This document shows, in pieces, positions 54,161-63,119 of a stretch of DNA of 64,000 nt. Under the pieces are notes generated by a model. The model saw only the letters and a program-made list of their open reading frames with translations. It was not told where the DNA came from and searched no databases. The position numbers and the translations under genes were made by a program. Source of the DNA: Daphnia pulex (taxonomy: Eukaryota > Arthropoda > Branchiopoda > Diplostraca > Daphniidae); contig NC_060024.1 of NCBI RefSeq assembly GCF_021134715.1, positions 4,340,001-4,404,000 of the forward strand, written 5' to 3'. How positions within the stretch are numbered: position 1 is the stretch's first letter; every line of letters starts with the position of its first letter.

Positions 54161-55297
54161 TTAGTTTGAGGAAGAGGGAGGACTTGCGCCCTCTTCTGCT
54201 TCTTCTTCTTCGGGTTCGGGATCGCTTGCTTCGGTCTGGTATGCCAGGTGTTTGGCTATGATTTGGGTTGTTCCTTGGATGGCCAGTAGTTTCATCTTCT
54301 TCTTGAGGCTCTGCCATTTTCTACCCGAGAATCCCAGGGCAAGACATATCTCATCGTTGCTTGGGAGCCAGGACCCTAGTGAACCAACCACGAGAGGGAG
54401 TACCACACCAAGGTGTTTGTACTTTTCAATTTTCCTTGCCTGTGCCTTCTCGAGTCCATCCGCGCTGCTGAGTGGAACCGTGACGTCGATGATGATGGGA
54501 GGGTTGGTGGAAGTGACCACCAGGTCTGGTCTGAGTCCGGAGTTGTCCACGGCGAGGTTGACGGAGACGGTGTGGCCAAGTTTCTCCGTTTCCTCCGCCA
54601 TCAGTCCTAAGATAGAATTATGACGATTAATAGAAAGAGCGGAGTTTACCTGGCACCCACAAACAACATGGTCTGTGGTTTCCAGCTTCGTACAACCTAG
54701 TCGACAGGTTTTGACTGTCGACTTTGATCCTGGGCCACCTCGGACTGGCAGTATCCCTAGTCTAGCCTTGTGGAGAAAGTGCCATTCCTGGAAGGACAGT
54801 GGCGTTCGGCATGATAAGAGACCTGCGTTCTCCTTGGCCATGTCAAGAGCTAATCCGGTTGCCGTCTTTCCTTGTTGAGCTGACAGGAGTCTACTGGTCC
54901 AGCTTTGCCTCATCGCGGTTCGGAGTCCTCTGACTGCCTTGATGGAGATTGTGGAGATGTCATTGGCGATAACTTTGCTGTACTCTTCGCCGGATACATC
55001 AATCCTTATCCTCTTCAAACAGCCCGAGGCCTTCCTTGCGCGGGTCCAAAGGTTCATCGATGCTCCTCCATGTCGGATTGCTCCAAGTCCCTTTTCCATG
55101 GAACCTGCCAAGTACTCGTTGATAGGAAGTGGAAAAGGGACCTCGTTCCTGCCGTATCCCAATTTGATGGTTTCTTCTAGTTGTGCCATTGCCACTTCAC
55201 TGACGTTCTTGTCTTTGCTATCTAGGAGTTGCAGTGCTCTTGCCAGGGTCCAAATGTCAGCCTCGTCTGTGAGGGGGAGAACTCCAAGTCCTCCCAC
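54161..55297 (-). CDS. Utopia-like ORF continuation: CCHC motif and restriction-like endonuclease
   Basis: Continues the upstream frame after the one-base shift; DRRVGGLGVLPLTDE is readable across the junction. WHFLHKARLGILPVRGG precedes a zinc motif C198-X3-C202-X7-H210-X2-C213 (CRLGC...HVVC). The endonuclease core follows: LRPDLVV (257-258 PD) and IIIDVTVP (Asp 271), the PD-(D/E)XK pattern of R2/NeSL-type elements, which cut the target site. The tail is acidic (EPEEEEAEE). All catalytic residues I can check are present, so only the single shift stands between this copy and a full frame. Confidence 0.92.
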   Translation of the reverse strand: MGGLGVLPLTDEADIWTLARALQLLDSKDKNVSEVAMAQLEETIKLGYGRNEVPFPLPINEYLAGSMEKGLGAIRHGGASMNLWTRARKASGCLKRIRIDVSGEEYSKVIANDISTISIKAVRGLRTAMRQSWTSRLLSAQQGKTATGLALDMAKENAGLLSCRTPLSFQEWHFLHKARLGILPVRGGPGSKSTVKTCRLGCTKLETTDHVVCGCQVNSALSINRHNSILGLMAEETEKLGHTVSVNLAVDNSGLRPDLVVTSTNPPIIIDVTVPLSSADGLEKAQARKIEKYKHLGVVLPLVVGSLGSWLPSNDEICLALGFSGRKWQSLKKKMKLLAIQGTTQIIAKHLAYQTEASDPEPEEEEAEEGASPPSSSN

Positions 55298-57954
55298 GCG
55301 GCGATCTGAGTAGAAAAAGCAGTGTTAGCGGACATAGGGACACAGGCTACCTTGCGAAGAAAATCTCTGCAGGCGACGTCCAGGTCGTAGAGGGATCTTT
55401 TCTCGACTCTTCCCGATGCGAGGTGGTGGGAAAGTGATGGGAGTAGTACACTTCTGTACACTTCCAGCTTTTGCCAGGGAGCCAAACCGGAGTCGCCAAT
55501 CTTTATCAAATTTCCGAGAAGTGACGTGGTGGGTCGGAAGGTTAGTCGTGAGCCTAGTGGAGTCCCTAGATAGTTTTCCTGTTCGTCCTCGGCTAGGGCC
55601 CTTATTTGGGAGTCTCCAAGTTTCAGTGGGTTATCTACAGAAGATTTGCCGTTAATGAGTGTGAGTGACGTGCATTTTTTAGGATTAAATCTCAAGCCGA
55701 GTGAGGTTGCCGTGTTCTCGGTGGCATTGAGAGTTCCCTGGATTTCGCTGACTGAAGATCCTGCGATGGCAATGTCGTCTGCGTAGGACGAAGTGGACAC
55801 TCTTGACTGGTAGACTGCGAACCCGTTGTTGTTTGATTTTACTGTCCTGATGATCGGTTCTGCCGCCAGATTGAAGACGACGCTGCTTAATGGATCTCCT
55901 TGTCGCACTCCGGCTGTTGGATGGATTTGAACTGAGTCTTGTCCGACGGCAAAGTCCATGATGTTGTTTGAGTAGATATCGGTCAGAATGCGGCGAAGTT
56001 CGTCTGGTATCGGAAGGCTTTCGAACAGGCTGTTCAGTATCGGATGAGGTATTGATCCGAATGCGTTGGTGAGATCGAGCCAAGCAATCACCAGCTTCCT
56101 TTTTGACTGTTTCGCCTGCTCAATCACAGTGTGGAGTATGTGGGTGTGCTCTTGGATACCCCTAACTCCTGGAAGGAATCCCTTTTGTTCTGGAGAAATC
56201 CATCCTAGTCTCGTGGCGGTGGCCATTATCCTGGACGATATTATACCCGAAAATATCTTGTACATGGTTGGTAGTAAGGATATTGGCCGGAAGTTCCCAT
56301 AATCAGAGGGATCTCCTTTCTTGAAGATAGGGACGGTTCGAGATGTTTTCCAGCAGGCTGGGATACCCAGAGACCACACCGCCTGGTAAATGGTTGCTAG
56401 GAGCTCGCCATTACCGTCAAGAGACCGGAGGTGGCGATATTCAAGGCCATCCCTTCCTGGAGCAGTGTTAGCAGCTTTACCGAGTTTAAGCTTGATTTCG
56501 CTAAGACTGGGGGGAGCTGAGAGTAGCCTGATGTCGTCATCGGTCGTCTGTTTCCAATCGCAGTGGTCGAATTGAGCACGGACTGACTCCACTTGCTCCT
56601 GAGAAGGAGCTGGCTGACAGTAGGTTTTTTTCAAAAATGCAGTCGCTGTTTCTTTTGTTCCAGAATATCCGGTTGATTCTTCTTCGAGAATTTTCCTGAC
56701 AGCCCTGCGGGGATACAAAGAAAATAGACGTTGAATTTTGCTCTTTTGGTCGTTTTGGGTTTGTTTGGATCTTCTGATTCTTTGTTGCTGGCGGTTTTGG
56801 CTTCGCTTTCGGTGGGCGTCTGGTGGCTTCTTTGGAGGGGGCGGTCGTTTCTGAGAAGAGGTCGAGTCTTCCGGTGTGGCAGAAAGTTTTAGCCACTCGG
56901 CACTGCACTTAGTGAGGGTGGAGTCGAGGCACTGTACCGTGTTGCAAGCCTCTATCCTAACGCCCCAAACACTCCTAAACGCCTCTAGTGGACACACCGC
57001 GTCTCCGGGAGCTACCAATCTACCAAGCTGGCTGGGAGATGAGGCTGGAGATTCGTAAGAGGAATCATTGTTGTTGGAAGATTTTGATGAAGACGGAGAA
57101 TTGAAAGAGGAAATTGATGAGTCAAGGGATTCACTGTTTTCTGAGATTATGTTTGGAGTAGAATGACTCGAGCGTTGAGTGGACAAGTCTTTGGAGGTGT
57201 TTGATGCAGAAGAAGAAGAAGAAGATGAAACTGGAGAAGCTGGAGAGGAAGAGGAGGGGACGGGTGAGGTCCCCTCTCCTTCTGTGTTGTTCGGAGTATT
57301 GCGTCTCGAAGCAACAGTTGGGGTGTGACAAGAGGTGGTTGACAGTTCAAGATTGATAATTCTGAAAAACTCTCTATTAGAAATGTTAGGAGGGAGGGGG
57401 AGGAGGGGAACAGTTGGAGAATACGGTTTTGGCGTCTCTGTTAGATGTGTTTTGTAATGCGTTTTAATGAAGTATCCATCTCCATTTGCCTCGCATTTCC
57501 TACATTGCCTTCTGCGGACTGTAGTGAGACCATGTACTCTAAACAGATGATGTTCAATGGACTGGAAAGCGACTGTTCCCTCGCCCGTTGTGCGCCACTT
57601 GCATAAGGGGCATTGGCATGGGCCACCTGGATACATGAGCGTGACTTCATTACCCATAATTGTGGTTCCTTCCACAGTGATGCTCTCATCAAGTGCACCA
57701 CAACCTTTCTCATGCCTTCTAGCAATGACAACATCGCTGGTCTCGTGATCGCACGAGTTGCATGTGTACATGGGAGCAACTCTCGCGTCATGTTTAGCGA
57801 ACATGTGCCTGACCGAATCTTGGACTCGTGATCTTGATGAGTATTTTCCGATTTTGCAGAGAGAGCACTTAATCGTATCGGGCACAGGCCAAGGTAAGTA
57901 AATAGTTCCATCACAAGCTTTGAACTCGAAGAAGTCCACAACTGCCCCTGCCAT
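55222..57954 (-). CDS. Utopia-like ORF: zinc fingers and reverse transcriptase
   Basis: The start is taken at the ATG of MAGAVVDFFEF (57954). Fingers: CSLCKIG...HMFAKH, CNSCDHE...HEKGC, CPLCKWR...HHLFRVH, CRKCEAN...HYKTH (57860-57460); such fingers guide related elements to their target. A Ser/Asn-rich linker follows (57340-57060), then a basic part. Reverse transcriptase: NTAPGRDGLEYRHLRSLDG, NFRPISLLPTMYKIFS, KLVIAWLDLTNAFGSIPH (catalytic Asp), TAGVRQGDPLSSVVFNLAAE and SSYADDIAIAG (YADD intact, about 55800-55765), then a thumb part (NPKKCTSLTLING). The frame is lost at a T5 run near 55312 where six T would keep it. Confidence 0.93.
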   Translation of the reverse strand: MAGAVVDFFEFKACDGTIYLPWPVPDTIKCSLCKIGKYSSRSRVQDSVRHMFAKHDARVAPMYTCNSCDHETSDVVIARRHEKGCGALDESITVEGTTIMGNEVTLMYPGGPCQCPLCKWRTTGEGTVAFQSIEHHLFRVHGLTTVRRRQCRKCEANGDGYFIKTHYKTHLTETPKPYSPTVPLLPLPPNISNREFFRIINLELSTTSCHTPTVASRRNTPNNTEGEGTSPVPSSSSPASPVSSSSSSSASNTSKDLSTQRSSHSTPNIISENSESLDSSISSFNSPSSSKSSNNNDSSYESPASSPSQLGRLVAPGDAVCPLEAFRSVWGVRIEACNTVQCLDSTLTKCSAEWLKLSATPEDSTSSQKRPPPPKKPPDAHRKRSQNRQQQRIRRSKQTQNDQKSKIQRLFSLYPRRAVRKILEEESTGYSGTKETATAFLKKTYCQPAPSQEQVESVRAQFDHCDWKQTTDDDIRLLSAPPSLSEIKLKLGKAANTAPGRDGLEYRHLRSLDGNGELLATIYQAVWSLGIPACWKTSRTVPIFKKGDPSDYGNFRPISLLPTMYKIFSGIISSRIMATATRLGWISPEQKGFLPGVRGIQEHTHILHTVIEQAKQSKRKLVIAWLDLTNAFGSIPHPILNSLFESLPIPDELRRILTDIYSNNIMDFAVGQDSVQIHPTAGVRQGDPLSSVVFNLAAEPIIRTVKSNNNGFAVYQSRVSTSSYADDIAIAGSSVSEIQGTLNATENTATSLGLRFNPKKCTSLTLINGKSSVDNPLKLGDSQIRALAEDEQENYLGTPLGSRLTFRPTTSLLGNLIKIGDSGLAPWQKLEVYRSVLLPSLSHHLASGRVEKRSLYDLDVACRDFLRKVACVPMSANTAFSTQIAAWEDLEFSPSQTRLTFGPWQEHCNS

Positions 57955-58332
57955 TGCAGAAAGGGAGAACAAATCCAGACAGTCAGACGTCTGGATCGGC
58001 TCAAGGTTGGGATGAGGGTGAGAGTCAACCCCCGCATTTGCTTTTAAAAAGTACGAATTTGGGATCAGAGGAATCTCCAGGGGATTTTACTCCTAGCCAA
58101 CGAGGAGCTATGGTTAATGTGTGGGCCTAACCGGGACGCGCGTGTGTGGGAATATGAAACACGAGAAGGGAATTGCTGGCCGGATTGGATACCGGAAGTC
58201 CGACGTCAGTAGAAACGCCGCGTAGTTTACAGCAAAAACACCCTCTCGCCAGTTGCCGGGCTAAGCGATTATCCAACTGTCAAGAATTGAGAGCAGAGGA
58301 AATGTTAGAAGAAGTTGGAGGCCAAAGGAAAG

Positions 58333-58403
58333 CCCGTATCAGATATTAAGCTGATAAGATAAGATACTACACTTTGATCTTAGCCAAAAGGCCGAGAAGC
58401 GAT
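58333..58403 (-). ncRNA. U2: U2 snRNA, 5' portion (nt 1-71)
   Basis: The minus strand from 58403 reads ATCGCTTCTCGGCCTTTTGG, then CTAAGATCAAAGTGTAGTAT with the branch-point recognition GTAGTA, then CTTATCAGCTTAATATCTGA and TACGGG. Two substitutions against the other copy lie near nt 43-45 (AAGATAAG versus AAGAACAG on the plus strand). Upstream (58404-58480) I could not identify a proximal sequence element with confidence. Confidence 0.95.
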
Positions 58404-58825
58404 AATGTTACAAGGATTACTGCCCAAAATAACCACTGAGGTTCAACACATTTCCGGTGGTGTACGAAGAATACTCATATCACTCAAAACATTCAAGAAA
58501 TGCTATAAAATATTGAGTTGTTCATTTTTCCAGACGCGACCACTTAATGCTTATAAAGTTCATTTTCATTTGTTTTATTATGCTCATACTGTATTAAGAG
58601 AGATACAATTTACGCTGAAGGCGTTGCAAATTTTACTCTCGTTATCACACTAGGTCCTTTTTTCAGAATATGGCTTTGCCACGCCACCTAACGACGAAAG
58701 CTCTGAACGATAATTAATCATGATTAAATAACAATAACTAAAAGAATGCAATACGATCATAAAGTCATGACACATCCTCAAATTGACCAACCTCACTTTC
58801 ACAATTTATTTTGCCATACAAGCAG
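58404..58825. other. Upstream region of U2 and intron of the receptor gene
   Basis: A/T-rich. It should contain the U2 promoter (minus strand) but no motif stood out. The 58405-58653 frame has no domain. Confidence 0.4.
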
Positions 58826-59394
58826 ATGATTTAAGGACACGAATACCTGGAATTATTATTAAGATTTATCTCTTTTCTTTCACAACCATCTGCATTGTTT
58901 ACGCTCTCTTTTGGGGCCCGCTCTTTTTGGTGGTGGCCTTTGGAAGTCGAGCGAGCGAGGAGGGACGCGGCCTGGCTTCCGTCGGACCGCCCAAAGACCC
59001 TGCCTCCCACCAGGTCACGCTCTACATCTGTTTCGCTCACGCTTTCATCAATCCCACAGTCTTCCTACTCCTACATTCTGGTCTCAGAGAAGCTGCCTGC
59101 GCCGTTCTGTCCTGTTGCTTCGGACGCGACTGCCGGAGCGGCCGTTCCGGGCACTCGCCCGATTCGGCTGGCCACTACGGTGGCAACGGGCCGGGCTCCT
59201 TCGGCCACCGCGGCCACCACTTGCAGCCGCAGCAGAGACGGCCGCCGCCGACGCTGGCCGGACTGGTAGACTACGACCGCATCATCAATTTCAACGGAGC
59301 GCCAAGTTTTCTATCGCCAGTTCACACCTTCCCGCCCTTCCTCGCCGCAACTCCGTCGGCGGCTTCAACGGCGGTGGATTCTCGGCCAATGTGA
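58826..59394 (+). CDS. Rhodopsin-family GPCR, last exon (TM6-TM7 and tail)
   Basis: After an ATACAAGCAG acceptor the exon encodes DDLRTRIPGIIIKIYLFSFT then TICIVYALFWGPLFLVVAF (TM6, with FWGP in the place of CWxP), a loop, and TLYICFAHAFINPTVFLLLH (TM7, NPTVF in the place of NPxxY) followed by helix 8 (SGLREAACAVLSCCF, possible palmitoylation cysteines). The tail is rich in Gly, His and Pro and stops at TGA 59392-59394, although AAT/GTGAGT there could also be a donor. It is GC-rich. TM1-5 are not in the window unless very far away. The ligand is unknown. Confidence 0.75.
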
Positions 59395-59676
59395 GTCGTC
59401 GTGAGTGAACTCGACTTATTTACATAGCCGACAATTTTTCGGTCAAAGAAATAATAAACAAATAAAATAAAAAGAGGAAAAAGGTTCTAGAGAAATGCTG
59501 AGCGAGTGCAATGGACGATCGATACAGTCGAGAACGCCACCACAGCCGCCGCAGGAAGCGGTTTCTTGCCGACTTCAATACGAAAAAAATATATCAAAAT
59601 AAACTCTATCCGAGGGAAAATAAAGAAATAGAGAAAAAAAAAGAGGGGAGGGATGGAGGGAGAGAGACGATTTTTT
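59395..59676. other. 3' flank of the receptor gene
   Basis: AATAATAAACAAATAAAATAAA at about 59448-59470 offers polyadenylation signals for the plus strand. A purine-rich run follows. Confidence 0.5.
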
Positions 59677-60384
59677 TTATTTGATTTTGACGATAAGATG
59701 ACTCACGAGGAAATAGGCCACCGGTATTTTAAAGTACGTGTTGAGTCCCAACACAATATACCCTAGCATCTTGTTTGCTAGCTGATATTGATCTTTAGGA
59801 TGTATTATACCCCCCATGTCGACTTTCCCGACAAATTTTTCCAACTGTGGGATATACTCTTCACCTGGTCCAATCGTCATTTCATCCAGAACAAGGGAAC
59901 AATTTTTTTCTATGTCGGATAGCTTTTCACCCTCAGACTTCAAACGTTTTTTCACTAGCGATCCCACACCGGTTTCCAAAGTAGATCTTCCAGTGTAGGC
60001 TTGAAGAGTCTGTCGGCATGGTAGGTGCAAGATTCCCAACTTGCGCAGAAATTCGTAAGCCCCGGGAGAACGAGCATTAAAAATAATGCAATGTGCAATA
60101 GTTATTTTGGTCCAGCGTGCCCCTTGCAATTTTCCGTAATTTTGAATTCGATCCAGTAGGAAAATCTCAGCTTTCCCATCGTTGTACGCGCTTACAACCA
60201 TTCGCGATAACTGTTTCCTTATTTTGAGGTGAACGCAATCCCTCTCGTTTTCAAGTTCAGTAATTTTCTGTTTTAGTTTCATGGATTTTTTCTTCTCTCT
60301 TCTTAGCAATTGCAGTAAATTTGCATGTCTTAATTTTTTTTTGTTTATCTGAATGCATGTAGGACAGAGTTTTTTCAACCGCAC
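59677..60384 (-). pseudogene. P-element/THAP9-like transposase, N-terminal core
   Basis: 235 open codons on the minus strand. A coiled coil (LRREKKKSMKLKQKITELEN) is followed by GARWTKITIAHCIIFNARSP then GAYEFLRKLGILHLPCRQTL, QAYTGR and NCSLVLDEMTIGPGEEY (DEM, first catalytic Asp), KFVGKVDMGG and GLNTYFKIPVAYFLVS. This is the first half of the P-element/THAP9 catalytic region. It stops at 59677 and the second half is absent. The upstream frame (60973-60257) overlaps. Confidence 0.85.
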
Positions 60385-60973
60385 GGCCAGCTGCCTCGTT
60401 CACTTGCCAACTGGAGACATCCACCCAGTCATCACGGGAGTTAAGCCGTCGTGTTATTCGGGGACGAACTAGCCTCGCACTTTGACGTCCACGCGTTGCT
60501 ATCTCCGGAACGGTCTGCGTACCCGTTGTCGCAATGTTTGGGGCATCCGCCGTAATGTTCGCGGCATCCGCCGCAATGGTCGAGGCTTCCGCCGCAATGT
60601 TCGAGGCATCCGCCGCAATGGTCAAGGAATCCGCTGCTATGGTCGGGGCATTCGCCGCAATCTCCGGAGCGGGGGCTGGAGCAACAACCGTCAACGAAAC
60701 GTCCATCGAGTGATCATGATTGTCAATGCCTGAGTCATCTAACCAGCCGCCATCCGCTAATTCGTCTGCGGAAAAGTTTATTCTTCGGCACAGTGCTGGA
60801 CTTGCTCTTTGCGGAACTGCTGCTCCGTGCGTCGGCGAGGGAAGAGGCCGGTTTTTTGGGGAAAGAATAACTCTATTGTTGGCTGAATTCAAATGTGGGG
60901 TGGATGTTGCAGTATGCTGAATATTTGGAAGTAGCCGGCGTTTGGATGAGTTTATCAACTCAGGATTTTCCAC
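60257..60973 (-). pseudogene. Repeat-containing frame upstream of the P-element-like core
   Basis: 239 codons. After MENPELINSSKRRLLPNIQH and a Ser/Pro-rich part comes an array of seven-residue repeats of the kind I-A-A-(D/E)-A-x-(T/N) (60690-60530). The end (MHSDKQKKIKTC) overlaps the transposase frame, which begins KLCPTCIQINKKK in the next frame. No THAP zinc finger is visible. It is either the true N terminus of the transposase split by a one-base shift or a fused foreign exon. Confidence 0.55.
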
Positions 60974-61295
60974 TGCAAAGACAGAAGAGAGGACGTGGCA
61001 ATGAATGTGTTACATACACTATTATTCATAGTTAGTACTTTAATTAATTAAAAAAAAAATTTAAGGAATGTGGAAGTTCATACAGAACAGGAAAACGCAA
61101 GAGAGGAGGACAAGGAACGGGAAGAGAAGTTTTTTGGTCTTGTGAATACACATTCCCGACGTTGGTGTCAAGAAAATACCTGAGCAAGTCGTAATTCGTC
61201 AGGTATTAAAGTCAAAACGTTGTTACGTTGTGTGTGAAATGCAATGATTCGAATTCCGTTTTTCTGTTGCCCCAGGCCGAACGTAACAAAGCCGT

Positions 61296-62277
61296 TTGCT
61301 TAAAAAAGGAATAACACGGAATGTTGTGCTGGATCTGCAGGTTGAATGGCCGTGCATCGTAAGCCCTACGACGCAAGCACAAAAAATAAGAGTACCGGAG
61401 CAAATGATATTCGGAATATCAGCATTATGGATTTATGGTAGCAGTTCCTGGGAAACGGAAGTGATCTGTGTCTTCGACTCGACCGTCGAAGCGAGTGATA
61501 GGTCGGACACCATCGTCTGTGTGAAGCTTCCAACATCGACCATCCATTCGTCATCAACTCTCCATCAAGTAGTTGGCGAACTTCTGACTTTCAGGTCGGT
61601 TAATCTTATTTTGTGATCGCCTTTTTCCCATTTGATTGGTAGCTACTTTCCAACCACAGCCACATTCCAACAAAGGTGAAAGCGGTCGACGATGACACCG
61701 AGGTGCGCCAGCAACTGAGCAGCTCCACTGGAAGTGAAGATGAAGGCAACAACTCCCGTTAGGCATCCCCCATTATTCTGTTGCGTGTACCTCTATCTCC
61801 CGCGAATAGCTTACGATTTCAGGTGAAATTCCACCGTCGAAACTTTAGCGGCTCGGAATAATAAAACTCAACCTGTCGCATAATGAGAACAAACCGCATA
61901 ATGGTGGGTACAACGTTTTATCAAAAATTCTTCATTGGATATAAACATGATTTTCATATTTAGGATGGAGCGTCTTACGTCAGCGATGTCGGAGAGTCGC
62001 CTATACCGGTCCTGACAGCGTCAATCGGAAGCCCAGCGCAAGTCAAAGGTGAATTGACTGAAGAAATTTTCGCATCCATTTGGGACTTATAGGTGCAGGA
62101 AACCATCGCTCTGGCTACGCGTTGTCTCGTGGAAGAAAAAAAGGAGGAAAACTTGATGAGTAACACATCGGCTGATATCTGTCAACATGTCAGCGCTTTG
62201 CTATTAGTTTCGAGTGATGTACCCAGAGGAATAGCGATACCTTACACTCAGACTGGGCCGGGCTCTTACTTGGCTTA
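61296..62277 (+). CDS. Unrecognised exon-like frames
   Basis: 61296-61591 is open (LDLQVEWPCIVSPTTQAQKI, FGISALWIYGSSSWETEVIC, TSTIHSSSTLHQVVGELLTF). A short intron could end at TTGGTAG (61641), after which LSNHSHIPTKVKAVDDDTEV and SSSTGSEDEGNNS follow to a stop at 61760. Further pieces at 61964-62090 (DGASYVSDVGESPIPVLTAS) and 62093-62277 are open. No family recognised; weak support for one gene. Confidence 0.3.
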
Positions 62278-62799
62278 AGTTTCGTTCCCCAATACTGACT
62301 TCGAAAAAGCACAAAAATCCAAAAAACCAAAGAAGACCCCACTCTTTATAACGTGTTTTCATTTCAAACATTCAATTTGTTATTGTTTAATATTTTTATA
62401 AGACAAGAAAGTTCGGAAAAATATAGCTCGAGTCCAAAGTAAAGGAATTACTGAATTAGACAAGATAATTACACGGGCAGTTCTTCCAATTATCAAGTAC
62501 CGCATTCCGTATGAGGCGCAACGAGGCACTTCCAGGCGTCCGATAGTTTGCAACAGTAAAGTGTTCACTACAAATACAATTTTTTTGTAATAGTTCGTCC
62601 CCATCTGAAAACTCATGTTTAAATCCTTCGTTCTTCTTAATTTCACTTATCCATCTATCGCGTAAAATGTTATCCGAAAGGAACTCGTGAAAAGAAACAC
62701 TTTTTTTTTACTTGAAGTATTCTCACACCCTCGCACTACGCAAATTTTTGTGACCATTCTGTCTAGACTAAAGAAACATGTGTGAACGTGAATAAACAA

Positions 62800-63112
62800 T
62801 CCTTTATTCCATTCGTCTTCTACGACTTCGACGTCTTCTGCCGTTTAAGTTCTCTATCCTGAAGAAATAAAAACAGCATGTTTATTTCTAAAATTATTTG
62901 CCTTTATTGAAATAAAGAAATTAATACCTTATTTTAATCTTAGTCGTTTAATCCATTAGACTGTATTTTTTCAAAGAGAACTAAATTTTCTAATGGTAAT
63001 TTAGGCAACGATATCATTCCAGCAATTCCAACATTGTAGTCCCCAGGTGGACTTAACTTTATTGAACAAAATGTGGATGCTATCCATGTAAGAAATCTTC
63101 TTAAGAGACATT
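62800..63112 (-). CDS. Possible 3'-terminal exons of a minus-strand gene
   Basis: On the minus strand about 63112-62940 is open with ASTFCSIKLSPPGDYNVGIA, then MISLPKLPLENLVLFEKIQS and a stop. A second exon-like piece follows (CTTCAG/GATAGAGAACTTAAACGG, 62857 downward) with AATAAA near 62800. No family recognised. Confidence 0.3.
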
Positions 63113-63119
63113 TTTAGTG

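Larger units (their letters stand above)
54043..58332 (-). mobile_element. Utopia-like U2-targeted non-LTR retrotransposon, nearly intact
   Basis: 4.3 kb, same orientation as U2, inserted after U2 nucleotide 71, with a 33-bp target duplication (54010-54042; 58333-58365, two differences). It has a 5' UTR of about 370 bp, one long coding region (57954-54161) with N-terminal zinc fingers, reverse transcriptase, CCHC motif and a restriction-like endonuclease, and a short A/T-rich 3' UTR. Target and architecture match the Utopia lineage, known to insert in U2 genes. A single-base deletion breaks the frame near 55310. Confidence 0.93.

Noticed and set aside
54252..54623. Plus-strand 123-codon frame
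   Set aside because: Antisense shadow of the endonuclease part of the U2-targeted element.
58895..59408. Arg/Pro-rich frames overlapping the receptor exon
   Set aside because: Alternative-frame shadows of the GC-rich receptor tail.
60482..60733. Arg-rich plus-strand repeat protein (GIRRNVRG-type)
   Set aside because: Antisense of the heptapeptide array on the minus strand, which is linked to a transposase frame.
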